Origin: Sympetrum striolatum
Lineage: Eukaryota; Arthropoda; Insecta; Odonata; Libellulidae
NCBI GenBank assembly: GCA_947579665.1
Contig: OX388349.1
Span: 73,970,841 to 74,034,840, forward strand
Reading direction: 5' to 3'
DNA length: 64,000 bases
Position numbers and translations under genes: made by a program. The number at the start of each line of letters is the position of its first letter. Within the stretch, counting starts at the first letter, position 1. The notes under the pieces were generated by a model, which made no database searches, was not told where the DNA came from, and saw only the letters and a list, made by a program, of their open reading frames with translations. Shown here in pieces: positions 20,771 through 32,883 of the stretch.

Positions 20771-23279
20771 AATTACTTTTTTACATAAACCGCCATGTGA
20801 TTAGATAAAATCTGCATATCGTCATTTTATCAGCAAATGCATTACTTCATTTAAGGTCTTTTGTTTTAATAACATTGTGATTCAATAAAAAGCGAATTAC
20901 TGGAACGTGAGAACTTCCGTATTATGAATCGGGTAAGAAATATGATCAGTCACTTGATATATTTACAGTAAAAAAATAGTGATTCGTTCAAAAAATACGG
21001 CATGAAGTACCTCGCATAGAAGCAATTGATAGTATTTTCTTACCTCTTTAGATTTCCTCAAATAACGCTTTTAAATAACAAATCACAGCACTCCTTACGA
21101 AACTTTGTTTTGAGCGAAAACATTACAACATATCTGATGACCACTGGTGACGAAAAAAACAACTTGCCGAGCAATTGCTCAACCTCACTGTATCCATTTT
21201 CGCTCACAAAAGCAACACCTCTTAACACGTATATTCTTTCGCCTACCATTCTCTGTTAACTGAGTGGATTAAGTGTACTTTAAAAATTAAAGACAGATAA
21301 TTTATGATATTTTAGAAACAAGCACTGCAGTCACAATTCCACAATATTTCTTAGGGCAATTGCGCGACACTCGAATTATTTTTCGCAGCACTTCGTAAAC
21401 CGACTAAAATCCTTGTATGTTCAGCAATAAACACTGCAAGTACAATTTCTTGGTGATAGAGCACGAAACACACTTGCACTTTGCCAATATAGGTAAGTCC
21501 TCTGAGAGATACGTTTTCGATGTGAACAACTCGATTGCACGTGAAGAACTGAAAATGAAGGCCAAAAACATGACTACACGCAAAGCATTTCTATATTTCT
21601 TGTTTGCGAAATCCACCTTCCAAGTCACCCCTTATCTACTACCCATAGGGACAGAATAGCCACCAGAAAAGCAGGCTGAAACATTCGGTCTAATTGCGCA
21701 ATGGAATATTCTTATCTGTGGTCAGGTCCCTCAAACTAATGAAGGGAAATGAGAGCTCAAACGACTCATCCCTTTTCGAGACAAAACTATTTAATAATGA
21801 ATAATTATGATGGTAAAATCTTTATATCGATTGCGCTTCAAATTCTTAGAGATATTAATCGTTGCAGAAGTCTTTCGGTTTCACAAATTAAATTACACTG
21901 ATGCGTGATGCGGTTTACTCCGTCTTTAGAGTGAAATTATGCCTTTGCGTTTTATGTAGCAATGGGAAGTTACGCATTTAATTTTCTGTCTCAGCAGAGA
22001 GTGGATTATCCTGAGTTATGATGGAATAAATATAATATTTGAGCCACATAAGTTGCACTATAGTTCACTTGCACGAAAATTAAATTATACTTTTACTCTA
22101 TGAGTTTAGAAAGATCATAACCAAAATATTTATTTTCTGGGAGAAGAAAAACGGACATACACTCTCACTTAAAAATATTGAAAATTAAGATTGATACTTC
22201 CTTTTGCAATAAAAACTGTTCAAGTGAAAATACATTTCTTTCAATCAATTCTACATAGAGATGAATATGAAGATATAATATTGAGGTTGTACAAGAAGTG
22301 AAAAATAGTGTCTTGGCTGGGGCTCGAACGGAGATTCTCACTGAGGCAACCGAAACACAAATCGATATGTAGACTTCTCCCCTCCAGATATTATATTTCC
22401 ACTTAAATGTGGAACAGAATAGACGATTTTTCAATATTCTTACTAGCAGTATTTATGAAAGAGTATACTTTTTATACTCGAATATAAGCCGAACTTATTA
22501 TAAGCCGAGGTACCTAATTTTATTCCAAAAAACTGGGAAAAGTAACCGAGTCGGATAAAAGCCTAGGGTGCGAAATCCAGCAGGTACTGGTACACAATGA
22601 AAAGAAGTAGCTATGAAATTACAGTAATTGAGGCATCGGTAGTTTAGTAAGAGAGAATTGACAAGGAATTGTTGAATGAGAAAGTGAGGAATTTCCCAGC
22701 CGATTCACGACAAAGACGCTTCTTTGCCACGGGAGAACTGATAAGGAGAGCCCTCCCTCGAGTTTAAGAAGAGGGGCCTTGTACTCAGCGTAAAAAGTGT
22801 GCAGAAAAACTCGGCTTTTGCATGAGTATATAATTGTATCCACTGTTAAATTTATTTACATGTACATCTAACCATAGGGCACTAAATACGTTTTTACGCG
22901 ATGTAAATTTATCGCTCTTAAGGTATTCGATTTAAAATGAATTTAACACTGCAATGATCTGCTTTGGTGAGGTCACACTTAATTGTGGAAATGTCATTTA
23001 TTGATATTTAATATTATGTATTTATAAACAAAATTATGTATTTGTTTTATTTATTTTATAACATATGTGTTTGTTTTTGAGGACCTGAAAATGATCGTAG
23101 TTTTATTCCAATGAAACTTGTGGAGAAGAGAATACCGTTTTATTTCATTCGTAATGAATTTCCTCAATATCAATACGGCCTCAGTCGATGTTATTTAAAA
23201 ACTAAATAAACTGATATCGAAATCACTAAAAAGACGCACTGAATGTTGAACGAAAATCCAACTGGTTGGATTTACGTGC
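20771..23279. other. Anonymous sequence with one tRNA-like motif
   Basis: No supported gene. A minus-strand B-box-like word at about 22319-22331 (CCGTTCGAGCC) with nearby tRNA-like wording may mark a SINE. Short ORFs at 21026-21259 and 21417-21659 overlap antisense ORFs and show no family signature. Confidence 0.3.
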
Positions 23280-23283
23280 GCTG

Positions 23284-23380
23284 AGGCATGCGTCATGAAA
23301 AAGAGGTCCGGTCAACTTACAAGAGGCATGCGCTATTGCATGCCTCTCCTTCATCATACCGTGCGCTATGACGCATGCCT
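23284..23380. repeat. Nested palindromes built on AGGCATGCG
   Basis: An outer pair, AGGCATGCGTCAT at 23284-23296 and its inverse at 23368-23380, encloses a tight inner hairpin at 23322-23347 (AGAGGCATGC, six bases, GCATGCCTCT). GC-rich inside an AT-rich surrounding. Confidence 0.6.
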
Positions 23381-23405
23381 GTGTTGAATAGAAAGTTGCA
23401 CAAGT

Positions 23406-23880
23406 GTGGACATAGCTTTACAAACATTCATAACGCAACAATTGTTTTACCCGGCAGCGGTCACGTGTCAAAAAGAAACAATTAATCATCAAATTACTGA
23501 ATATCCGCATCAAAATTCGATTCTTGACTGCTCACAATCAGGTTTCCGGAAGTCGCATACCACCGCCACACCCTTTGTTAAAATTAGTAATGACATTCGT
23601 AAATCGATGGATAATAATAGTAACTAACCATCCTTAATCTTACTGGAATTAAGTAAAGCTCTGGATTCTGTTGAAGCGGATATATATTAAAAATTAAATT
23701 TAATTAAATACTGTTAGCTTCATTTAAACGCTGATAGCCTGCAGATATAACTCGATTCTACAGTTGCCTGCTTACCTGAATGTGTTCAGTACGTGAACCA
23801 AGGCCTCCAACAAATTCACTTCCGTTTCGAAATTTCCCAACATCTCCTCAGCTACTCTTCTGTAAAATCAAAGATAAATA
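23406..23880 (+). pseudogene. LINE RT fragment
   Basis: The reading SGFRKSHTTATPFVKISNDI at about 23535-23595 matches the Q(S/H)GFRKxHST block preceding RT motif A. After a frame change the next part reads LLELSKALDSVEADI near 23640-23690, a decayed LxDFSKAFDxVDH motif A. Wording like CLPECVQYVNQGLQQ near 23770-23815 resembles the stretch leading to the VPQGS motif. Both ends are missing. No active site remains. Confidence 0.65.
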
Positions 23881-24015
23881 AATCATCAAAGTAAATCAAA
23901 TCATATGGTATATAATGTGTGATGTACCAGTATTGTGTATTTTATTGTACTGAAACATTAACACACGAGACATTGCAAACTGTGATTACTAGCAAGCCGC
24001 ACTGTCTAATAATAT

Positions 24016-24878
24016 AAAAATCTGATGTGGCCAGCACATGACTTTCTCCATATGTAAGATGTAAATATTTATCTACGACCGTAATTTCGAACTCTATATT
24101 CCATCTAAACTTTGAAGATGAGTGATTAATTTATATATTATTATATTTTACGTCACAAACATTATAAATAATGTTTTTCAGGATAGGTTCGATGAAAAAC
24201 GATGAAGTGGCCTTTCGCCCCAGCGCCCAGAGCGCCCACAACGTACATAATCAGCAACTTCCGGTTTATCAGTATTTCACAAATAACTCCTACACAATCA
24301 GTGATACAAAAATATGTTTCATACAAAAGTCATAGTAAATTACATTTTCTAAAACTTTTTTTGATAATAGTATATACCTAAATATCATATTTATGGAGAT
24401 ATTTTGAAAACCGGAAATGAGCTTTGAAGAATGAAGCTCGACTTCCGATAAACCGATTTACTCCAAAAACTAATCAACTCTAACGACAGCCACCAAATTA
24501 CTATATATGAAATTTGGTGTTGATCCAACAAATAGTTTTTATGTTAGAGCGCCCACAAAGTACATAATCATCTTCTTCCGGTTTATCAGTATTTCACGAA
24601 TAACTCCTAATCAACCGGTGATACAAAAATATGTTAAATACAAAAGTTATAGTAAATAATATTATCCAAAACTTTTATAAGTAATATAATATACGTATAT
24701 ATCATATTTATGGAGATATTTTGAAAACCGGAAATGAGCTTTAATGAATAAAGCTCGACTTCCGGTTGACCGATTTACTTGAAAAGCTAATCAACTCTGA
24801 CAGCACACACTACAGTACTATATATGAATTTTGGTATTGATACGACTTATAGTTTTCACGTTAGAGCGCCCACTATCT

Positions 24879-24911
<33 letters not shown>

Positions 24912-25046
24912 ACAGACATCATTCCGAAAATGGTCAAAACGTGTTCTAGGGACCCCAAAACATGTATTTCCGTTGAAATCTCGAAGTCGAATTTTTTCAT
25001 GAAAACAATACTTTCTCTATACTTCGTATATGGAGAAAGTAAAAAT
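24016..25046 (-). mobile_element. Interspersed repeat family A, copy 1 (with two 317-bp repeats)
   Basis: Inverted relative to the copy at 52761-53806 and nearly collinear with it. Outer end: ATCTGATGTGGCCAGCACATG; inner end: CTATACTTCGTATATGGAGAA. The inner end can itself fold (CTTTCTC ... GAGAAAG). Between them the motif GAGCGCCCAC recurs at 24230, 24547 and 24864, an exact period of 317 bases. A (CA)n microsatellite lies at about 24880-24911. No protein coding visible. Probably a non-autonomous DNA element, superfamily unknown. Confidence 0.75.
24880..24911. repeat. (CA)n microsatellite inside family A copy 1
   Basis: About 16 CA units. The equivalent place in the copy at 52.8 kb carries a longer (TG)n run, and copies 2 and 3 have only a short TCTGTGTGTC-like stretch, so the microsatellite grew within the element. 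Confidence 0.85.
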
Positions 25047-25106
25047 AGGCGAGTGAATGTGTAAGTATGCATATAAGAGAATAACGATAATTATCAAAAA
25101 ATTGAT

Positions 25107-25797
25107 TTTTACTTTCGCCCTAAACGTAGTATAGAGAAACTATTGAATTCGCAAAAAAATTCGACCTCCAGATTTCGACGGAAATAGATGTTTTGGGGCC
25201 CATAGAGCACGTTTTCGCTATTTTCCCGAACATATCTGTGTGTCTGTCTGTCTGTGGTTAAAAAGTTTGTGGGCGCTCTATCTTAAAAAGTAATTATCCG
25301 ATCATTTTCAAATTCATATTTAGTATTTTTCTAACAATGCCAAGAGTTGATTAGTTTTTGGTGAATATCACTTAACCGAATGTTGCGGTTTATCCGGAAT
25401 AAAAATATGTTTTTTAAATATCTCTGTAAGAATAAAATATAGGTATATATAATTATAAACAAAGGTTTTAGATAATGTACTTTACTACAACTTTTGTATG
25501 AAACATTTTTTCGTAACACTGATTGTTTAGGAGTTATTCTTGAATAATGGTTAACCGGAAGTTGTTGTTTATCCAGAAATGGAAGTTTATCATACATATC
25601 TCAGTCAGAATGGAATGTAGGTACATACAATTCTGTACCAAAGTTATACACAATGTGTTTTACTACAAATGTTGTATAAAATATTTTCCGGTAACACTCA
25701 TTATTTTGGAGTTATTTATATATTACCGGCATAGGCTTCTGTTTTCAATAAATACGGAGAAAGACACGTGTTGGCCACATCAGATTTTTTTACTAAT
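25107..25797 (+). mobile_element. Interspersed repeat family A, copy 2 (diverged)
   Basis: Starts TTTTTACTTTCGCCC, continues TGTTTTGGGGCCCATAGAG and GTGGGCGCTCTATC, and ends CGTGTTGGCCACATCAGATT. That is the same order as the 52.8-kb copy, but with substantial divergence and only one GTGGGCGCTC motif. Together with copy 1 it forms a head-to-head pair separated by about 60 bases. Confidence 0.7.
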
Positions 25798-26692
25798 AGT
25801 ATAAAAAAATCTTAGAATGACCGAAATACTTATTTTCTCTTCAGTCTATCCACCGATAAGTGAAACTCTTAAGGCCATTTAGCTCCCTCTAACGACCATT
25901 CCCACCACTCTTCAGGTTTCGACTCATTAGATGCAAACCATTTCCGCCGTTGGGCAGACAAACACACGAAGGACCGATTTTCGCTCAATTACTAATTGAT
26001 CAGCCGTAGGAGCAATCAGCGACGTAAAATCCCGATACATAGAGCGCGGACTAATTGAGTGAAATCCAAAAAAGAGCGACGCGGTTCCCCAAAGTGGAAA
26101 TAATCCACTCGTGTTAGCCCCAAAGCGACAAACCGTAAAGAAAATGGCGCCTATCTAACCTTATTGCTGACAATTAAGGATAATTACGAACTCATGAACC
26201 CTTCCTCGCTAAACCCAATTAAATTACAATTGAGAGCATTGCGTCAGCCGCTGTACACACCCGCTTTTCTTCATTCCCACTGCCAGCGAGAGATTGGACG
26301 AAGTTGCTGCATTTCCAATGAAATGCTAGTTTTTTAAAATCGCAATATCGTAGCCCTTTATATTTGATCGGATTTATTCTGCTATGGGGGCCTTACTTCA
26401 ATGCGAGCCACACCAATATCCGAAGTCCCAATAACTTATTTGTAAAAATCAATTTCAGCACTTGTAGCATATAAACGAATTTTATGCGAGTTAAATAGAA
26501 AGCATAACTATGAGAATTACAAATCCGAGTTGTTTCATAGTGTGAAACGTGATAAATGACTTCGAGATCAATCAGAACCATTGGCATATTTCCCGCTAGG
26601 AAAAGACGCAAATGACATTCAATCACCGTGAAAATTGTTTTTCATTAAGCTGATAGAAGTTTTATTTTATTCTAAATAACATTTTTGTAATT
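25798..26692. other. No gene; GC-richer patch at about 25860-26290
   Basis: The patch is clearly richer in C and G than its neighbours and contains no ORF of note. It may be a conserved non-coding element or an old insertion. There is no second copy in the window. Confidence 0.3.
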
Positions 26693-26962
26693 GGTAATAA
26701 TAATTATAATAATGCCGTCTTTTTATGGACGAATTTTAGCCTTTGAAGGCCATTCCACCAATTTGTTTCTTTCACCGTTTCCTTTCTTCAACCCTTTTCT
26801 ATTTTTATTATTTTTTGCGTTTTTATTAATAACACACCCACAGACAACCATTCCCTAACCGCAAAAATCGGATTAGCCGGGATTCGAACCCGGGACCGTG
26901 AGGTTGGAGCGTTAACGCGCTATCACAATAACCATTCCGCCACCACGGCCGGTATTCGCCCT
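26693..26962 (-). repeat. tRNA-derived SINE
   Basis: On the minus strand the head contains an A-box-like TGGCGGAATGG (about 26932-26942) and a perfect B box, GGTTCGAATCC (26880-26890), about 40 bases apart as in a tRNA gene. The acceptor arms do not pair (GGCCGTG against CTAATCC), so it is not a working tRNA. A 170-base unrelated body follows, ending in AT-rich (ATT)n text at about 26693-26715. This head-body-tail layout is that of a SINE. Confidence 0.7.
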
Positions 26963-27370
26963 TCAAAGGATTATTTAAAGCGAAGATAATCCTTAGATAT
27001 TTATTAAAGTAATAAGTAGGAAAATAAATTTTTTATGATATATTCGTGATAAAGAACCATATTGGCTTACAGTCTATAGCAAACACGAATAACACTGAGG
27101 AAGAATGAAATTAAAATACCTTTTCCTGTTTCTTTCAGCAAACGAAAAATTATAAATATTGCACTCCTCGATATATGGTGACAGGATTATAAATTACTTA
27201 GAAAATTGTAATAGAGCTTAAATAATTTTATCGAACTATTATTATAATTTTGTAGAAAATGATGAAGAAGAATAAATACACCCCAATAAGTATAAACTCG
27301 TATCTTTGTTAAGGGTTAAAACTGGTATTATTATTATTGTAAAAATACTACAACTGGACTAATCGTCCGA
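26963..27370. other. No gene; possible retroelement tail
   Basis: AT-rich with an (ATT)n run at about 27327-27340, similar to other LINE/SINE tails here. Nothing else recognised. Confidence 0.25.
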
Positions 27371-27377
27371 TGGCAAC

Positions 27378-27496
27378 ACATATACATATATGTATAATAA
27401 TTATATACATATATGTATATTATATACATATATGTAATATAATTATGTAATATTATATACATATATATAATATAATTATGTAATATTATATACATA
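27378..27496. repeat. AT-rich tandem array (TATATACATATATGTA-type)
   Basis: Alternating ATATACATATATGTA and TAATATAATTATG words. The same type of sequence resumes after the MITE at 27998-28080, so the transposon landed within the array at a TA. Confidence 0.8.
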
Positions 27497-27997
27497 CAGT
27501 AGAACCCCGGTAATCCGGACGAATTCAGGCACATAGGCGTCCGGATTAGCGGGGTTTCCGGATTAGCGAGGTTTTCAAAAAATAACGTAAAAGGAAGGAT
27601 TGTTTTTTACGCCTCTTCCCTCATAGCTATTTAATGAAAGTGATGTTTTGAGAAGTGATATCCTGCTGCAACTGAAAATTTATTGTTTTTCGAAATTTTT
27701 TAGTCTCGCACATATTAAGCATTCCTCTAATGGAAAAATGCTGTCTCAGAAATGTATCACAACTTATTGTTAGATGTGTTATCACAATAAACGAAATACT
27801 TCGCTCTCCATCACATCATTGCAGCCAATGGAGAAATGTTTCAAATAGTCAGTCCACCTCTCGTTTCTTGTTACTATGTAATATGCGTGTTTATATGTTC
27901 ACAAGAAGAAGTTGCGGGTTTGTATAACTCCCAATGGACCGTCCGGATTACCGAGGGTTCCGGATTAGCGAGTGTCCGGATTACCGGGGTTCTACTG
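27497..27997. mobile_element. TA-flanked MITE, pogo/Tigger-like, 501 bp
   Basis: Inverted ends CAGTAGAACCCCGGTAATCC and its complement, followed inside by subterminal words (TCCGGATTAGCG) repeated at both ends. It is flanked by TA on each side (27495-27496, 27998-27999), the target of Tc1/mariner/pogo transposases. The CAGT start and the 'CCCCGGTAATCCGGA' style are typical of pogo/Tigger elements. No transposase is present in the 500 bp. Confidence 0.85.
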
Positions 27998-28084
27998 TAT
28001 ATGTAATATAATTACACATATTATTATAAATCCCATCAACATTTTTAATTACAAAAAATATACGTATATATATATTAACAAATT

Positions 28085-28690
28085 TATCCTTCCCTTCCCT
28101 CATAATACAAGTTTTTTCAGGGTTCCCAGTAGGTCTTCACGGCTACCGTAGCTCTCCCAGGGACAAGTCCCCACCGTACATCACCCTACCACTCCTACTC
28201 CACCAGTACTCGTCAAGCTCACTCGTCCTTGATATTTTTGCCCAATCTTTTTACAAACTCCCTCTGATGTTTTGGGAAGGGCTCCAAGACTCCTGTAGGC
28301 AAATCATTCCAATCAGTAATAGCACGATTTATGGTAGTAAGGAGAATTTAGTAATGTATGTTCGCTGTTTTATTAATTTAACTTTATGTCTATGGTCTTT
28401 TCTTCCATGAAATTTTGCCATAGTGACTTTGCTTGATAATTTCCCTAACGATTTAACTCTTATGTATACTTTAAAAAATATAGTTAGGCTTTTCTTGAAT
28501 CTCCGCTCCTCTAAACTTTCCCAACCTAATTCTTTTAACATCTGAGTAACGCTATCAAGCCTTGCATATCTGCCTAAGACGAATTTTGCTGCCTTTCTCT
28601 GTAACTTTTCTGTTTTTCGCTTTAAACCTACCTCATGCGGGTGCCTATAATAAATTTTTCTGATCAATTGAAAAATCAACAAACGTTATA
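28085..28690 (-). pseudogene. LINE C-terminal end plus 3' untranslated region
   Basis: Minus-strand ORF 28329-28682 reads EKLQRKAAKFVLGRYARLDS and KELGWESLEERRFKKSLTIF, the (K/R)VQRRAARFV ... LGWESLExRR signature of the end of many LINE ORF2 proteins. The next stretch resumes as NRAIIEWNDLPTGVLEP. The downstream segment (to about 28100) shares GGGTGATG(T)(A/G)(C/T)GGTGGGG and CTACGGTAGCCG with the 3' region of the LINE at 37.5-39.2 kb, so the two belong to related families. 5' truncated. Confidence 0.75.
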
Positions 28691-29239
28691 TAGATTATAC
28701 TATTTTAGCAGGAATCATTTTATTTAAGACCACAGAGAGTTCAGAGGATTCAAGTGCGAGTGCAGAATACAATATTTAACCTTCTGGAACGTAAAGAAGC
28801 AGACGACCTAGAAATAGCTACTGATTCGCCCAAACTCAAAGGATCAATTCTTTCGAATATCTTTGATAGTATGGAAATCGCTTCAAATGGAGACAAAGGG
28901 ATTCCATTCGCAATTACAGCGTAAAAGAACTCGGATCGGACGGAGTTTCCTCTCAAGGATGAAAGGGTGAATGGGAAGTGTCGTGGATAAAGAATATTTG
29001 GGCACGAAAAGGGAGCAGGATCGATTGCAATAAACAATGGTTTGAGGAGGAGAGAAATGGATATTACATTTAGGTAAGGTTATGCCTAAGATACGATCTA
29101 TACATCCAATGATCTTTTTCTGCAATAATTACATTATTAGAGGTAGATACCCTTGTCAAGTATGACGGAAATTAATATAGAATAAGTTCTAATCCTACAG
29201 TCATGTATTTAAACCCTATTCGTATTATGAACTATTTAA
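28691..29239. other. No gene seen
   Basis: Two overlapping minus-strand ORFs (28750-29125) have no recognisable motif. I consider them chance readings. Confidence 0.3.
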
Positions 29240-29800
29240 AGTACTAGTGGATTCCCCCGTCGAAAATTACAGAATTAAGATCAAATTTAGTTACCAAAAA
29301 TATAAATTGTTCCGATACAATATTAGATTGTTCCTTAGAAATGTTAATTTTAATGAATTGAAGTATTTTAATTTTAACGCATGATTAACAGATACCAAGT
29401 ATCTGTTTTTCTCTCCCATACATTTCTCATGAGCTTATCTTTCCTGTATATTCAAATGGGAGTTTAGTTCAACAATCACCTTTGTCGTTAGGGAATTGTT
29501 TATTCCCTCATAATTACAATATTTTTTCATCATGTTCGTCTAAATTCTCACAATTTCGACTCCAATACCAAATTCTACGACCAAAATAAGAATCTTTATT
29601 CCATTTAATTTCTTTTGGTATTTATCTCTATTTCGCACGACCATTATTTCTACTTAAATTCCGCAAAAGAAAAATGTTTGCAATCGATCAAAATTAACTT
29701 TACGTGTATTTCTTACGAGAGACGATTATAGTCGTCTAGAGTCGAACCAAAAATACTCGGCACAAAAAATATCGATATGTAAGACCCCATTGGACCTTTA
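29240..29800 (+). repeat. Dispersed unclassified repeat, copy 3 (longest)
   Basis: The most complete copy. The 5' part (TACTAGTGGATTCCCCCGTC, then AAATTTAGTTACCAAAAA) matches 32758-32883. The middle and 3' parts match the copies at 7.3, 14.0 and 60.1 kb (AATAAGAATCTTTATT, TTTGCAATCGATCAAAATTA, ACTTTACGTGTA, AGTCGAACC). No ORF. It may be a long SINE-like or LTR-derived repeat. Confidence 0.6.
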
Positions 29801-30280
29801 ACGACTCCCAAAAATGTATAATCCTATGACGTCGGAAAGGGCATGAAATTAAATTTAGATAATTTCTCATACGTATTTCGTACGGGAGTTACTGGCATAG
29901 GATGGATGAATATATACTCAACAGAGATTATTACATAAAATCATCCATTGATGGTATGATATTTCTAATTAAATTGTATGACCATTCATTGTATAGTTTA
30001 CAAGCTGATTGCCTAAAAGACAGTTCGATCTATTTTTTTGAAAATCATGATGCAAGTAAAGCTTGAAAGGAGAGAACCCCTCTTGCTAAAATCTAATTAT
30101 AGCAAAAATATCAGCCCAAATTATTTTCCTTTTCCCTTCCTGATAAATACCTTGATGTAGTATTGCCTCCTAGAATGAACGATCCACAAATACATTTTCT
30201 GTGAACCTCTTCTAAGTAATGTTAAAGAAACAAGTCACTCTTGTACATCGCCTCGCCTCCGTTATATTCCTCCGATACTC

Positions 30281-30313
30281 CCCCTGACACACGCCGAAAG
30301 GCGGCTTGTAGGG
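30281..30313 (+). repeat. LINE 3'-terminal stem-loop, copy 1
   Basis: Reads CCCCTGACACACGCC, GAAA, GGCGGCTTGTAGGG. An inner stem CGCC/GGCG is capped by GAAA, and an outer CCCTG-type stem is weakened here. It is the same motif as at 39991-40023, and no LINE ORF remains upstream, so this is a heavily 5'-truncated insertion. Confidence 0.6.
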
Positions 30314-31181
30314 TATTAATGTAGATTCCTGCAATCGCAGATCCGAAGAATCTATTTAAAAGAAGACGTAAAAGATAATACTCTCATATTTTTCTCTTAA
30401 GTAATTGAAACAAGCAGAGGTACACGACAGCCATTATCCGAAACGCCGTTCGAAGACGCATCTGCTAATATGAGATCGAAGTTCGGATTTCCACTCAATC
30501 GAGATGCAACTTATCTCGGATTACCAGCGATGAAATGTCTGCAAAGTTAGGCTTTTAAAAGGCTGAGAGGGATTACCGAAGACGTCCGTGAACATCTCGC
30601 GTTTAAGTCAGATTAGCGCCATATAATCTACGGCACTGTCACGAATTTAATTAGCCATTTCGGAGCAGAGTACCTCTTACGGAGACAAAGTTATTGGACT
30701 AAGAGGATGCAGAAGACAGGTAATCCTCGTCCTCAGATAAGCCGCCGAACACGCGCTCTCTCAGAAAACGTAAGGAAATTAAAATAAGGGCGGAGACACG
30801 TATCATTTGGGAGCAGTTTCACTTGAGAGTTATAACTAACTCTTATTTACAGCGAATTAAAAAAAATCAATAAATTCTTCTTTTGGCGTAGAAATTTCGC
30901 TATACCACGTTTCGTATATTAAAAAATAAATGAGAATGTTGGAGATAAACTTCACAAATTTAGGTCAAATCAAGTGAGACTCCGAATTCAAATATGCAAA
31001 TATGAAACAAAATTAAAGGGAGTCTCTTTATCATCACTTCAGCGAATCACTTCGGCATCTTCCTTTTAGAATACTGAAACGTCTCTTCCATTCTATTTAG
31101 GTCACTGTTAATGTCACTCTCGAAGCATTTCGTCCGGGCGATGAACACATTTCCTCAGAAATGAAATGATAAAAAAGAACT
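30314..31181. other. No gene; GC-richer island at about 30400-30780
   Basis: Non-coding in all frames, unlike the repeats nearby. It is a candidate for conserved regulatory DNA, but nothing in the sequence proves it. Confidence 0.3.
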
Positions 31182-31345
31182 TAGTAGTATATCAAAATAA
31201 AAGTTTTAATACGACCGGTTTCAGCTACAAGCCATCATCAAGCCCATCTGAATCCGGTCGAAATAATACTATTATTTTGTGATACTACTACGTTTGTTTC
31301 ATCATTTCATAATGTCTTTCCACGAAATACGGCCAGAGACTCTAG
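31182..31345. mobile_element. Hairpin element with hammerhead-like core, copy 2
   Basis: Two 37-bp inverted arms (31182-31218 and 31254-31290; 6 mismatches) close around a 35-base loop. On the minus strand the loop and inner arm read TTGATGATGGC, TTGTA, GCTGAAACCGGTCGTA, a hammerhead-ribozyme-like core. The text beyond the right arm (ATGTCTTTCCACGAAATACGG) recurs at 33.6 kb and, inverted, at 41.2 kb. Likely derived from the terminal repeats of a Penelope-like element. Confidence 0.6.
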
Positions 31346-32173
31346 AATATATTTTCATTTCTTCAGTGCAGTTAATTAATTGGTTCGTTGCCTCTTTGTT
31401 CTGCTTCTCCTACAAAAATGCTCGATAATAATCATTTTCGAGAGAATTTAATAAAATTCTACTAAACAATTCCAAGAAAGGCGATACGACTGGCTTTTAG
31501 CGCCGTGACAATGAATTTTGCTTTCACCGATTCTTATTAACTGTCAACAACTATAGTAGTTCTATTTGTGGAAGTTAATCTGATCGCTAACGAAGTTTTT
31601 TCATCAAATATAAAGATGTAAATGCTTCTTTATTAAGGAATAGGGAAGGATAACAAGTTTGCGAATCTAAAAGCTATTAATGTAGTTTTAAATCAAAGCG
31701 AAGGAATACTAATTGGTGATTGCGTACGCCGACTAGCTACATTTCTGCGACACAACTTAATAATGAGGAATTATACGAATCCCTACTCTCTCATACGATT
31801 TCAAAATTGGCGAACGATGGAAAATGCATTCCGAATAAAGACTGAACATTAATTTATATGAAAACCTTACAGGATTACAGAGGTCGAATCATGACAATTT
31901 TCTGAAGTTACTTCCAGAATTTAAGAAAAAATCAAAGTTTTGATCACGGAAACAAGGTACTAATCCTACATTTTGAATTATTTTATCGAATAAGGCGTGA
32001 AATAGGTCATACAAGGAAGTTACATAAACTGTTAAATCACATATGTAGAATAATCACTTCTTTTTCGTTATGACATCCATGGTCCTATTTAATAACGGAT
32101 TCAGTCTTCAGATGGGATACCAACACAAAGTCCATGATTTTTTCACAAATTCATAAGTTTTTTTATTTCGTTA
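31346..32173. other. No gene seen
   Basis: AT-rich, without recognisable repeats or motifs. Confidence 0.3.
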
Positions 32174-32175
32174 TA

Positions 32176-32663
32176 CAGTGGTACCTTGGTTTACGACGGC
32201 CTTAGTTAACGACGGACTTGGTTAACGACGAGTTGCTGTAACCAAAAAATATCTTGGGTAACGACGTAGGATTTGGCTTACGACGCCTCGTCGATTGGTC
32301 TTTCCGGAGTTTCACGTGTTTCAGCACGTCTATTTATAATCGCTATATCATAAACTAATATTTGGTGTACGTTACGATGTTACATCAATAAAACATACTG
32401 AATAGCAGCTAGCGGAGAGTATTAAAAATAGTTCAATGCCAAATCGTAGCTAATTCACATAGGCACATGTTGACTCACCAGAGTTAAATCGGTAAATATT
32501 ATAAGTTTTGCTTCCTATAACTGGGGTGCGTCCTCGACGCCGGGAAATACGGTAATCCATTACCATTATTATACCTGTGAGTAATCGCGCCTTGGATAAC
32601 GACGGTTTTGGTTAACAACGATTATCCTGGAACGGATTAGCGTCGTTAACCGAGGTACCACTG
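32176..32663. mobile_element. TA-flanked MITE, pogo/Tigger-like, 488 bp
   Basis: Ends CAGTGGTACCTTGGTTTACG and CGTTAACCGAGGTACCACTG are inverted repeats with a few changes. TA lies on both sides (32174-32175, 32664-32665). Inside, the words GTTAACGACG recur several times near each end (subterminal repeats, a common transposase-binding arrangement). No coding capacity. Confidence 0.87.
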
Positions 32664-32749
32664 TATTATTATGTACGAATACCAATGAAATATTTTCAAA
32701 TGACTTAAACGCCAAGTAATAGTAGATATAGACTTTTGAGGAATTCAAT

Positions 32750-32883
32750 GGTTATAAATGTACTAGTGAATGCCTCGGTCAAAAATGACGGAACTAAAAT
32801 TAAATTTAGTTCCCAAAAAAATATTAATAATCCGATATGATACCGTATAGTTCCTCAGAAATATGTTAGTTTTAATGCATTTA
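32750..32883 (+). repeat. Dispersed unclassified repeat, copy 4 (5' part, interrupted)
   Basis: Matches 29235-29360 block by block (TACTAGTG(G/A)AT, AAATTTAGTT(A/C)CC, TTTTAATG) and stops at the TA where a MITE is inserted. Only weak similarity resumes after it. Confidence 0.6.

Noticed and set aside
24831..25072. ORFs on both strands through the (CA)n run
   Set aside because: Dipeptide repeats from a microsatellite inside a mobile element.
26867..26955. Possible functional tRNA gene on the minus strand
   Set aside because: Good A and B boxes, but the acceptor stem does not pair and a SINE-like body and tail follow.
27334..27534. Tyr/Ile-rich minus-strand ORF
   Set aside because: Translation of the AT-rich tandem array.
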